This document shows, piece by piece, positions 1 to 6,944 of a stretch of 12,422 bases of DNA. Position 1 is the stretch's first letter. Each line of letters starts with the position of its first letter. The notes below the pieces were generated by a model. The model saw only the letters and a program-made list of their open reading frames with translations, did not search any database and was not told the origin of the DNA. The DNA is from UBA2357 sp041916775 (GTDB lineage: Bacteria; Pseudomonadota; Gammaproteobacteria; Burkholderiales; Rhodocyclaceae), in contig JAYRYZ010000041.1 in assembly GCA_041916775.1 (NCBI GenBank), forward strand, positions 1-12,422, read 5' to 3'. A program made the translations under genes and the position numbers.

Positions 1-1505
1 CCCTGGCTCAGCGCCACCATCACCCGCTTCACTTCGTTGATCGGTGCGATCACCGCGTCCAGCGTGCCGTTCACGCCTTCCACGATCTTGCGGTAGTCGC
101 CCTGATGTTTCGTGGCGTCGGCACGCGTGTCGAGCCGACCTTCGATTGCCGCCTGCGACAGCATCGCGGCGTCCGCGACCAGCGCGCCGACCGCGTCGAT
201 ACAGACGTTGAGGTTGTTCTTGATGGTGTTGAAATCGCCGTTGTACGTGTCCGTGATCTTCGCCGGGATCGCCCCCTTCGCGATCCGGTCCACATAGTCC
301 GCGGCGACGTTCAGCGGGCCGATCACCGCGTCCAGCGTGTCGTTCACACCCTTCACGATGCGCTGGTAGTCGCCCTGGTGCTTCGAGGCATCCGCGCGCG
401 TCGCGAGCTTGCCCGCCACCGCCGCCTGCGACAGCATCAGCGCGTCCGCCACCAGCGCGTTCACCGCGTCGATCGCAAGGTTCAGGTTGTTCTTGATCGT
501 GTTGAAGTCGCCGTTGTAGCTGTCCGTGATCTTCGCCGGGATCGCACCCTTCGCAATCCGGTCAACGTAGTCCGCCGCAACGTTCAGCGGGCCGATCACC
601 GCGTCCAGCGTGCCGTTCACGCCCTCCACGATCTTGCGGAAGTCGCCCTGGTGCTTGGTTGCATCGGCACGCGTCGCAAGCCGCCCTTCCACCGCGGCCT
701 TCGTCAGCATCGCCGCGTCGTCGATCATCGCGCGCACCCCCACCTGCACATTGCCGACCGCGCGCACCACGTTGCCGACTTCGTCGGTCGCATCGGATTT
801 GAGGGTGAAGTTGAAGTCACCGGCCGACATCTTGTTGGCCGCATCCAGCACCTCGCCCACAGGACGGGTGATCGAGCGCGTGACGAAGACGCCGAACACG
901 ATTGAGAACAGCACCGCAAACCCGCCCAGGATGGCGAGCAAGGTGGCGGTGTTGGCGGCCAGGTCGGCGGCGCTCTCACCCACCTCGGTCATCAGTTGCG
1001 ACTGGTACTTGATGAGGTCATTGACTGCGTTCATGTAAGCCGTCTGGGTGGTTCGGACCTCGCCGATCAGCATCGCCACGCCCTCTTCCTCCCGCCCGGC
1101 CTTGATGAGCTCGAGAAAGCGATCCTGCGCTGCGCGTGCCGGCGCGCGCGTCTGGTCGATCGCCGACATCAGGCGCTTGCCTTCCTCCGAGGTGATGGTG
1201 CGCTCGAGTTCGTCGAAGTTGCGACCGTTCACCTGGCGCGTCTCCATGATGCGCGCGATCTCCTCATTCACCTTCGCGGGGTCGTTCACGAGCGCCACGT
1301 TGCGCAGTGCGCGTGCGGAAATGTTGATCTGGTTGATGATGTCGTTCGCGGTCACGGTCTTGGGGAAGTAGTTCTTGACCGTGAGGTCGATCTCCTTGTT
1401 GAGCTCGTTCACGCGGGTCAGGGCGACGGCCGCGATCACGATCAGGAGTATCACTGCGACCCCGAAGCCAATGCCCAGCCGGACTCCGATTTTCAAATTT
1501 TTCAT
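1..1505 (-). CDS. Methyl-accepting chemotaxis protein with 4HB sensor and tandem HAMP-like modules (3' end missing)
   Basis: This is a transmembrane chemoreceptor that should pass a periplasmic signal to CheA. About 501 residues are visible and the reading frame is still open at the window edge. TM1 is near residues 6-30, followed by a periplasmic region of about 155 residues resembling 4HB_MCP_1 (ISARALRNV near 62-70, GEVRTTQTAY near 148-157). TM2 is near 188-208. A canonical HAMP begins at SITRPVGEVL (211). Residues about 265-490 then repeat a 91-residue HAMP-like module, as in the HAMP_2 family. The conserved methylation and signalling hairpin must lie to the left of the window; the visible end (APINEVKRVM) looks like the entry to it. 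The ATG at 1503-1505 is preceded by AAGAGG six bases upstream. It starts 64 bases after the CheA stop and is probably in the same operon. The family is clear; the ligand is unknown. Confidence 0.93.
   Translation of the reverse strand, partial: MKNLKIGVRLGIGFGVAVILLIVIAAVALTRVNELNKEIDLTVKNYFPKTVTANDIINQINISARALRNVALVNDPAKVNEEIARIMETRQVNGRNFDELERTITSEEGKRLMSAIDQTRAPARAAQDRFLELIKAGREEEGVAMLIGEVRTTQTAYMNAVNDLIKYQSQLMTEVGESAADLAANTATLLAILGGFAVLFSIVFGVFVTRSITRPVGEVLDAANKMSAGDFNFTLKSDATDEVGNVVRAVGNVQVGVRAMIDDAAMLTKAAVEGRLATRADATKHQGDFRKIVEGVNGTLDAVIGPLNVAADYVDRIAKGAIPAKITDSYNGDFNTIKNNLNLAIDAVNALVADALMLSQAAVAGKLATRADASKHQGDYQRIVKGVNDTLDAVIGPLNVAADYVDRIAKGAIPAKITDTYNGDFNTIKNNLNVCIDAVGALVADAAMLSQAAIEGRLDTRADATKHQGDYRKIVEGVNGTLDAVIAPINEVKRVMVALSQ
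58..720 (-). repeat. Tandem 273-bp coding repeat (HAMP-like modules)
   Basis: Two complete in-frame units (58-330 and 331-603) and a partial third (604 to about 720) lie inside the chemoreceptor gene. The period is exactly 273 bp, or 91 residues. The unit contains GRLATRADATKHQGD, then VNGTLDAVIGPLN, then AADYVDRIAKGAIPAKITD, then YNGDFNTIKNNLN. Long stretches match between units even at synonymous positions. The third copy fades into the first, more divergent HAMP. These are repeated protein domains, not a mobile or CRISPR repeat. Confidence 0.9.
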
Positions 1506-1569
1506 GATTGCCTCTTCACCAGGAGAATGAAACCGAACACCGATTCAAATCGACCCAAACCAAACCCGC

Positions 1570-3786
1570 TCAGGCACCCGCCTGCAGCAGCGCGCGGGCA
1601 CGACCACCGCGCTGCTCCTCGCGCTCCGAACAGCGCTCGACCAGCGCCTGAACGTCGAGAATCAAGGCCACCTCGCCACTACCGAGAATCGTCGAACCAC
1701 CAATACCCTTGACATGCTTGAAGATCGTGCCGAGCGGCTTGATCACCGTCTGAAACTCGCCCATCAGCTGATCGACGACGATGCCCGCCTTGAGTCCGGC
1801 GTACTGCACGACCACAACGTTCTGCCGCGGCGGCACCTCGCCGGCCACCTCGAATACATCGCGCAAGCGCACGAAGGGCAGCACCTCGCCGCGCAGGTTC
1901 AGGTAGTCGCGCTCTTCCGAGCCGGCAGCGAGCTCGATGCACTCGACCACCGAGTCGAGCGGAATGACGTACGCGGCACGCCCGACGCCGACCAGGAAGC
2001 CGTCGATGATCGCGAGCGTGAGCGGCAGGCGGATCGCGAAGCGCGAGCCCTTGCCGGGCTCCGAGCTGATCTCCACGGTGCCGCGCAAGCTCTGGATGTT
2101 TCGCCGCACCACATCCATGCCGACGCCGCGCCCGGAGAGGTTGCTGACCTGGTCGGCGGTGGAGAAGCCGGCCTCGAAGATCAGGTTATAGATCTCGCTG
2201 TCCGACAGGCTCTGGCCCGCCTGCACCAGCCCGCGCTCGACTGCCTTCGCGAGGATGCGGTCGCGGTTGAGCCCGCCACCGTCGTCGGCAACCTCGATCA
2301 TGATGCTGCCGGAGTCGTGGTAGGCGTTGAGTTCGAGCACGCCACGCGGCGGTTTGCCGTTCGCCGCCCGCACCTCGGGCGACTCGATGCCGTGGTCCAT
2401 CGCGTTGCGTACCAGGTGCATGAGCGGATCGCCGATCTTCTCGACCATGGACTTGTCGAGCTCGGTCTCGCCGCCGGTGATGACGAGCTCGATATCCTTG
2501 CCGAGCTCGCGCGAGGTGTCGCGCACCACCCGGTTGAAGCGGTTGAAGGTCTCGCCGATCTGCACCATGCGCAGCTGCAGCGCCGCGTCGCGGATGCTCT
2601 CGACCAGCCGGCTGGTGAGCGAGGTGGCCTCGACCAGATCGCCGTTGCCGGAGCGGCCGGCGAGGAGGTTGACGCTCGCACCAGCGATCACCAGCTCGCC
2701 GACGAGGTCGATGAGCCGGTCCAGCTTGTCGGCCGGGATGCGGATCAGGCGCGCTTCCGCCGCCTTCTTCTCGGTGACCTGCTTCTGCTTCACCACCGCG
2801 GCTTCGACCAGCTCCGGCTGCACCGCCTTCTGGTCCACCAGGATCTCGCCGATCGGTGGCGTGCTGCCTGCCGCTTCGGAATCACCGCTGATTGCCGCCT
2901 GCGCCGCGTCGGACTGCTGCCGCAAACCGGCGTCGAGCTCCGCGTCGGTGAGCGCGCCGACACGCACCAGGATCTCGCCCAGGCGCATCGAGTCCTCCGG
3001 CAGGCTCTCGACCAGCGCGACGTAATCCGCGAGCTTGCTGTGCGGCGGCAGGATGTGCAGCGAGCACTCGTCACGCACGAAGTCGAACACCCGCTCGATC
3101 GCGGCCTTGTCTGCGGTGGATGAAAAGCTGATCTCGAAGCCGAGGTAACAGGATTCGGGATCCATGTCGTCGGCGTCGGGCATCGCATCGGTGATCGTCT
3201 CCAGCCGTTCGATACGGCCGATGCCGCCCAGATAGCGCAGGAAGGAGAGCGGATCCATGCCGCCGCGCAACACATTGGGGCCGAAGCGCAGCGAAATGTG
3301 CCAGCAATCGGTTTCCACCGTGCCACCACCGCTCGCCTCCACATCCTGCGCGTGCGGCTGCGGCGGGCTGCCAGCCGCGCGGCCGGCCTCCGCATGAACG
3401 TCCAGCCAGCCGCGCTGCAGCCGCGCGAGCAGCGCCTGGCCCTCGCTCGCGAGCTCGGCGCCGGGCGCAGCCTCGCCCGCCTCGAGCACGCCGAGGAGGT
3501 TGCCGATGTGGTCGCTGCAGGCGAGCAGCACCGCCACCAGATCACCGCTGAGCTGGATCTCGCCGTTACGCAGCTTGTCGAGGGCGTTCTCCACCACATG
3601 CGTGAAGGCGACGATGAACTCGCACTCCACCACCCCGGCGCCGCCCTTGATCGTGTGCGCCGCGCGGAACACCGCGTTGAGTGTGTCGTCGTCGCCGGAG
3701 CTGTTCTCCAACGCCAACAGCGCCGCCTCGAGGGCGGCGAGCTGCTCGCGGCTTTCGGTAACGAATACGCTCGTGATCTCGTCCAT
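1570..3786 (-). CDS. cheA: Chemotaxis histidine kinase CheA
   Basis: This 738-residue hybrid-free CheA phosphorylates the response regulator(s) of this pathway in the cytoplasm, under control of chemoreceptors. An HPt domain has the phospho-accepting His44 in AAHTIKGG. A P2-like domain runs from about 160 to 245 (WHISLRFGPN, DPESCYLGFEI). A linker at 265-335 carries two GEIL motifs resembling MshEN repeats. The dimerisation helices start near 345. The ATPase domain has an N box at HLVRNAMDHGIE (457-468), a G1 box DDGGG (501-505), an F box FEAGFS (537-542) and a G2 box GRGVG (552-556). A CheW-like receptor-coupling domain fills about 588-722. The ATG at 3784-3786 is chosen because the HPt domain begins there; the frame stays open upstream, but only antisense to the STAS gene. 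It begins 14 bases after the STAS stop. The Shine-Dalgarno is weak (GGGG), so coupling to the STAS gene is likely. Confidence 0.97.
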   Translation of the reverse strand: MDEITSVFVTESREQLAALEAALLALENSSGDDDTLNAVFRAAHTIKGGAGVVECEFIVAFTHVVENALDKLRNGEIQLSGDLVAVLLACSDHIGNLLGVLEAGEAAPGAELASEGQALLARLQRGWLDVHAEAGRAAGSPPQPHAQDVEASGGGTVETDCWHISLRFGPNVLRGGMDPLSFLRYLGGIGRIERLETITDAMPDADDMDPESCYLGFEISFSSTADKAAIERVFDFVRDECSLHILPPHSKLADYVALVESLPEDSMRLGEILVRVGALTDAELDAGLRQQSDAAQAAISGDSEAAGSTPPIGEILVDQKAVQPELVEAAVVKQKQVTEKKAAEARLIRIPADKLDRLIDLVGELVIAGASVNLLAGRSGNGDLVEATSLTSRLVESIRDAALQLRMVQIGETFNRFNRVVRDTSRELGKDIELVITGGETELDKSMVEKIGDPLMHLVRNAMDHGIESPEVRAANGKPPRGVLELNAYHDSGSIMIEVADDGGGLNRDRILAKAVERGLVQAGQSLSDSEIYNLIFEAGFSTADQVSNLSGRGVGMDVVRRNIQSLRGTVEISSEPGKGSRFAIRLPLTLAIIDGFLVGVGRAAYVIPLDSVVECIELAAGSEERDYLNLRGEVLPFVRLRDVFEVAGEVPPRQNVVVVQYAGLKAGIVVDQLMGEFQTVIKPLGTIFKHVKGIGGSTILGSGEVALILDVQALVERCSEREEQRGGRARALLQAGA

Positions 3787-3800
3787 GATCGGCCCCGGGG

Positions 3801-4118
3801 TCACTGCTCGCGTGCAGGCATCAGCATGGGATCGCCGAACGCCGCCGCCATGTTGAAGAAATCGACCACCTCGCGCACCGCAGGGCTGTGCGCGACGATC
3901 GCGGCACGCTTGCCGAGCCGTTTGGCCTCGCGTTTCACCAGCACCAGCAGCTGAAAGCCGGCGGTGTCGATCTCGGCGACACCCGAAAGATCCAGCTCCA
4001 GCAGCTCGCACCCACGCAATGCATCAACCAACTGCGTCTTCTGCTGCAGCGCGTTGTAGATCGTCATGTCGTCGACGATGGCAAGCCGCCGGCTCGCCGT
4101 GTTGCCTGAATCGCTCAT
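3801..4118 (-). CDS. STAS-domain protein (anti-sigma factor antagonist-like)
   Basis: This 105-residue protein is a single STAS domain of the SpoIIAA/MlaB type. The pattern LLELDLSGVAEIDTAGFQLL (about 39-58) is the family core. Threonine in DTAGF sits where SpoIIAA-like proteins carry the phosphorylatable Ser/Thr. No partner kinase of the SpoIIAB type or sigma factor is visible nearby. It lies between a chemoreceptor gene (stop 11 bases before its ATG) and cheA (starts 14 bases after its stop), which places it in the chemosensory operon. STAS proteins recur in alternative chemosensory clusters of environmental proteobacteria, where their function is poorly known. AGGTG lies seven bases before the ATG. 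A role as a scaffold or phospho-switch for this pathway is inference. Confidence 0.9.
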   Translation of the reverse strand: MSDSGNTASRRLAIVDDMTIYNALQQKTQLVDALRGCELLELDLSGVAEIDTAGFQLLVLVKREAKRLGKRAAIVAHSPAVREVVDFFNMAAAFGDPMLMPAREQ

Positions 4119-4129
4119 GCTCGCACCTG

Positions 4130-5398
4130 TCAGAAAAGCTCGATCTTCGCCCCGCCGCCACCGCCACCCTGACTCGACTGGCCCAGCGACTCATTGTGGG
4201 TGGCACGCTGCTGGTCCATGACGTAGCGCGCGTAAATCTCGTTGAGATGCTCGGCGAGCGGGGTGTAGGTGAAGTTGGGGTTCTCGGACTGCACCAGACG
4301 CTCCGCCAGCACCCCGAGGTGCTCGTCCAGCCGGCGCAGGGAATCCGCCGTATGCTCCAGCTGTTGCCGTGTCACGTCCTGAAACTGCACGCTGGCGAGC
4401 GACTCCATGAACATGCCGGCGAGCTGCTCGCTGCTCTCCTGCACCGTGCTGATCACATGCGACTGATGCTGGAGGATGTCCTCGTAGCTTGCACCCAACG
4501 CATGCAGCTGGTCGGCGAACTGGCCGAGCGCGGCGCGCTCGCGGTCGAGATTGATCGAGGACAGCTTCTCGTTGAGCTGGGTCTCGATCGTGCTCGCCAC
4601 GCCCTGTATGCCTTGGTTGATGTCGTGCACCGCTTTCTCGGTCTCGGACGAGAGCTTGCGCACCTCGTCGGCAACCACCGCGAACCCCCGCCCCGCCTCG
4701 CCGGCGCGCGCCGCCTCGATCGCCGCATTGAGCGCGAGGAGGTTGGTCTGGGAGGCAATATCCTTGATCAGCTTCGTCAGGGACTCGAGCGAGCGCGCCT
4801 CGCCGACCACCTGGGCCACACGCAGCTGGTCGCGCTCGGCCTCCTGGATGCGGAAGTCGATGTATTTGCGCATCTCTCCGATCAGGAGCTGGTTGCGCTC
4901 GATCTGCGCCTCGGACGCCTGCGCCATCTCGCTGGATTCGGACGAGCTGGCGGTGACGAAGTTGTTGAGCCGGCTGATCACCCCGTCGATGGACTGCAGC
5001 CGGTCGGTGATGTCGTACGCAGCCTTCTCGGTCTGTTGCACCACGCTGTCGAGCTGGCCGCGCAACACCTCGGTGTAGGTGGGCACTGACCGCAACTCGG
5101 TGGCCACCTCGGCTCCCACCGCAACGACGTTGGCCCGCTCCTGCTGCAGGGCGCGCTCCTCCTCGCCGACACCGTAGGAGTGGTCCTTGAACACGGTGAT
5201 CGAGATCAGGCGGGTACCGAAGTACGTGGTCGCAACGATCAGCGCCGTGCCGAGCGCATTGCCCACCGGCTGCCTCACGCCCATGCCACCGAGAAACTCG
5301 TTGTTGAACCATTCGTTGAAGAACAGGACGACCAGCACCGCCACCACGCCGACGGCGAGGTGCAGGATCAACGAGCGTTTCAGCAGCAGCTTGAGCAT
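4130..5398 (-). CDS. Methyl-accepting chemotaxis protein without a periplasmic sensor, with a CheZ-like C-terminal motif
   Basis: This 422-residue membrane-anchored chemoreceptor has two hydrophobic helices (about 9-29 and 43-66) joined by a loop of only a dozen or so residues, so no extracellular ligand domain is present. There is no clear HAMP. A long cytoplasmic helical region follows, with the conserved signalling tip around 216-249 (SQTNLLALNAAIEAARAGE, then GRGFAVVADEVRKL). After the hairpin, residues 338-345 read QFQDVTRQ, resembling the CheZ phosphatase motif (Asp341, Gln345). The protein ends with six glycines and AKIELF. The signal may be membrane state, an intracellular cue or a partner protein. 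The start is five bases after the cheY stop; translation is probably coupled, as no strong Shine-Dalgarno is present. The chemoreceptor family is certain; the CheZ-like role is inference. Confidence 0.95.
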   Translation of the reverse strand: MLKLLLKRSLILHLAVGVVAVLVVLFFNEWFNNEFLGGMGVRQPVGNALGTALIVATTYFGTRLISITVFKDHSYGVGEEERALQQERANVVAVGAEVATELRSVPTYTEVLRGQLDSVVQQTEKAAYDITDRLQSIDGVISRLNNFVTASSSESSEMAQASEAQIERNQLLIGEMRKYIDFRIQEAERDQLRVAQVVGEARSLESLTKLIKDIASQTNLLALNAAIEAARAGEAGRGFAVVADEVRKLSSETEKAVHDINQGIQGVASTIETQLNEKLSSINLDRERAALGQFADQLHALGASYEDILQHQSHVISTVQESSEQLAGMFMESLASVQFQDVTRQQLEHTADSLRRLDEHLGVLAERLVQSENPNFTYTPLAEHLNEIYARYVMDQQRATHNESLGQSSQGGGGGGAKIELF

Positions 5399-5403
5399 GA
5401 TCT

Positions 5404-5769
5404 TCAGCGCATCACGAGCTTGATCGTATTGATCAGTTCATCGGCCGACGCCGGCTTCACGATCCAGCCGGAAGCCCCGGCCGCCTTGGCCTCGGCCTTC
5501 TTGGACTGCTGCGATTCGGTCGTCAGGAACAGGATGGGCATGAAACGGTAGTTCGGCAGCTTGCGCACTTCCTTGATGAACTCGATGCCGTTCATGCCGG
5601 GCATGTTGAGATCTGTGATGAGCAGATCCATCTTCACGCCACCCTGGAACTTCTTCAGTGCTTCGCCCGCGTTGGACGCCTTCTCGACGCCGTAGCCCGC
5701 CTTGGTCAGGATGTTGGAGATTGACAAGAGGATGGTCGCGGAATCGTCGACGAGGAAAATCGTTTTCAT
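5404..5769 (-). CDS. cheY: CheY-type single-domain response regulator
   Basis: This is a 121-residue stand-alone receiver domain, the usual CheY length. The acidic pocket is Asp8-Asp9 in FLVDDSAT, the phospho-acceptor is Asp53 in LLITDLNMPGMNG, the switch Thr is Thr83 in LFLTTES, and the conserved lysine is Lys105 in IVKPAS. There is no output domain, so it acts by protein-protein contact, at the flagellar motor or another target of this pathway. It is the first gene of the chemosensory operon. No Shine-Dalgarno is visible in front of the ATG; the preceding bases are AT-rich (TCTTATTTCAAAAAT), so initiation may rely on an unstructured leader. The presumed phosphodonor is the CheA encoded downstream. 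Confidence 0.96.
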   Translation of the reverse strand: MKTIFLVDDSATILLSISNILTKAGYGVEKASNAGEALKKFQGGVKMDLLITDLNMPGMNGIEFIKEVRKLPNYRFMPILFLTTESQQSKKAEAKAAGASGWIVKPASADELINTIKLVMR

Positions 5770-5808
5770 ATTTTTGAAATAAGACAGCTTGTGAACCTGG
5801 TTTCCGGA

Positions 5809-5859
5809 TGCCGTGCCGTCAGACCTGACCGCAGCCCCTGACTGCTTTACGGAACGGCA
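5809..5859. repeat. Imperfect inverted repeat in the cheY leader
   Basis: TGCCGTGCCGT (5809-5819) faces ACGGAACGGCA (5849-5859) with one mismatch in 11 pairs and 29 bases between the arms. A second small dyad, GTCAG-AC-CTGAC, overlaps at 5818-5829. The element ends 40 bases upstream of the cheY start. It could be a regulator-binding site or an mRNA leader structure; nothing in the sequence decides between them. Confidence 0.45.
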
Positions 5860-6091
5860 AAGTAAGAACTTGAGCCAATTTGCGGACGCTGGAACCTTAT
5901 CCGGCCTGCCTGCAATCTACCATGCGAAACACAAGTTTGCATTGATCGACTTCACGCCGCTTCGTTCCTCCCACTCGTCCAGCGGGTCGATCTCATGCAA
6001 CTGCGATGAAGGGTGCGAGAACAGCAAATATTTGAATCCCTCGTTCAACCCACCATCGCGCCCCTCTTTGTCGCCCGGGCCTGCGCACATG

Positions 6092-6107
6092 CCCGGACGC
6101 ATCCGGG
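6092..6107 (-). terminator. Possible terminator hairpin after the DUF2520 gene
   Basis: A perfect six-base GC stem, CCCGGA-CGCA-TCCGGG, begins 12 bases after the DUF2520 stop on the minus strand. No T-run follows it, so it is not a classical intrinsic terminator. A further GCCCGGGC palindrome lies next to it. It may slow polymerase or mark the mRNA 3' end. Confidence 0.3.
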
Positions 6108-6119
6108 GACGAAGGTGGC

Positions 6120-6944
6120 TCAGCCCGGCCGTTCCGCGGCCAGGCGGAAAGCGAGCGCGGACAGTGCCGCATAGGCCTCACCGGCCGCAGCATCCCAGTC
6201 GCTCACCACCGCTTGCTGGTACGCGACCACTTCACGATCGCCGCGCGCGGCGGGGCCGGTGAGTGCCGCCGCACCTCCCAACGCCAGCACGTTCTCCAGC
6301 GCACCGCGCGCCAGCCCGGCGTGCAGGGTGGCGGCGACATCCGCCGGAACCCCCGACTGCAGATAGGCCTTCAGCGCGAGATCCTGGATCACGACCTGAA
6401 AATTCGACGCGAACACCGACGCCGCGTGGTACAGCGGCTTCTGCCCCGCATCCAGCGGAAAGGCGCGCCCGCCGATCGCAGCCACGAGCACCTCCAACTC
6501 TGCGCATAGCGCCGCGTCGCCTTCCAGGCCGCACAAGCTGCCGCCAAACACTCCGGCCGTGCGCGCCGGGTCGGCAAAGCTCACCACCGGGTGCAGGCTC
6601 GCGCTGCGTGCACCGCGTCCAGCGAGCGGCCCAAGCGCGGATGAGGCGGTGAATCCGGACAAGTGAAAAACGCCATCACCGGCGCGCAACAGCTGCGCCT
6701 CGTCCAACGCCGTCGCAGCCGGAACAATCGCGCTGTCGGGCACGCCCAGCATCCACAGTGCGGCCTCCCGCATCTGCGCAACAGCCGCCACCGGCCGACC
6801 CGCAGCGATGAAGGCACACGCCGCCGCCGCGCTCTCCGGCGTGGTGTTGCACACATCGCCGATGCGCAGCGCACCGCCCTGCTGCCACAAACGCGCCAGG
6901 GTGCGCGCGGCGCGACCGCAGCCGACGATGTTGAGCGTGATCAC
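6120..6944 (-). CDS. Rossmann-like / DUF2520 domain protein (putative NAD(P)-binding oxidoreductase)
   Basis: This 274-residue protein has an N-terminal Rossmann nucleotide-binding fold (ITLNIVGCGRAARTLARLW; glycines at 8 and 10). It is followed by a helical C-terminal half typical of DUF2520, with the signature KPLYHAASVFASNFQV. The organisation resembles the ProC and 6-phosphogluconate-dehydrogenase type of reductases, but the substrate is unknown. I chose the GTG at 6942-6944 because GAGGACAGGA provides a Shine-Dalgarno just upstream and the Rossmann strand begins immediately; a longer frame to 6980 adds only non-conserved residues. The GTG overlaps the narL stop codon (GTGA), so translation is coupled to narL. 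Operon position links it to nitrate-responsive expression only by inference. Confidence 0.9.
   Translation of the reverse strand: MITLNIVGCGRAARTLARLWQQGGALRIGDVCNTTPESAAAACAFIAAGRPVAAVAQMREAALWMLGVPDSAIVPAATALDEAQLLRAGDGVFHLSGFTASSALGPLAGRGARSASLHPVVSFADPARTAGVFGGSLCGLEGDAALCAELEVLVAAIGGRAFPLDAGQKPLYHAASVFASNFQVVIQDLALKAYLQSGVPADVAATLHAGLARGALENVLALGGAAALTGPAARGDREVVAYQQAVVSDWDAAAGEAYAALSALAFRLAAERPG

Larger units (their letters stand above)
5770..6119. other. Intergenic region between cheY and the nar regulatory operon
   Basis: These 350 bases hold no convincing gene. They are less GC-rich near cheY, which fits a promoter and leader for the chemosensory operon. An imperfect 11-base inverted repeat lies at 5809-5859, a perfect 10-base palindrome CAAATATTTG at 6025-6034, and a GC hairpin at 6092-6107 near the end of the DUF2520 gene. 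I could not find a convincing sigma-70, sigma-28 or sigma-54 promoter. Small open frames on both strands have no recognisable protein signature. Confidence 0.7.

Noticed and set aside
58..720. Regular repeats suggestive of CRISPR or a satellite array.
   Set aside because: The period is 273 bp, in frame, and encodes conserved HAMP-like modules; there are no unique spacers.
3787..4011. A 75-residue N-terminal extension of CheA.
   Set aside because: It overlaps the STAS gene in another frame, is Arg/Gly-rich without homology signs, and the HPt domain starts naturally at the ATG at 3784-3786.
105..5089. Several long plus-strand open frames opposite the chemosensory genes (for example 105-905, 1714-3123 and 4019-5089).
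   Set aside because: They lie antisense to well-recognised proteins, have His/Arg/Ala/Leu-rich translations with no family signature, and are the expected by-product of high GC content.
5770..6000. Sigma-28 or sigma-54 promoter for the chemosensory operon.
   Set aside because: GCCGGATAA and TTGGC-like fragments occur on the minus strand, but the partner elements and spacing do not fit either consensus.
5813..6262. Open frames between cheY and the DUF2520 gene (5813-6262 plus, 5917-6102 minus).
   Set aside because: No recognisable domain and low-complexity or Pro/Arg-rich translation. The plus frame runs antisense into the DUF2520 gene.
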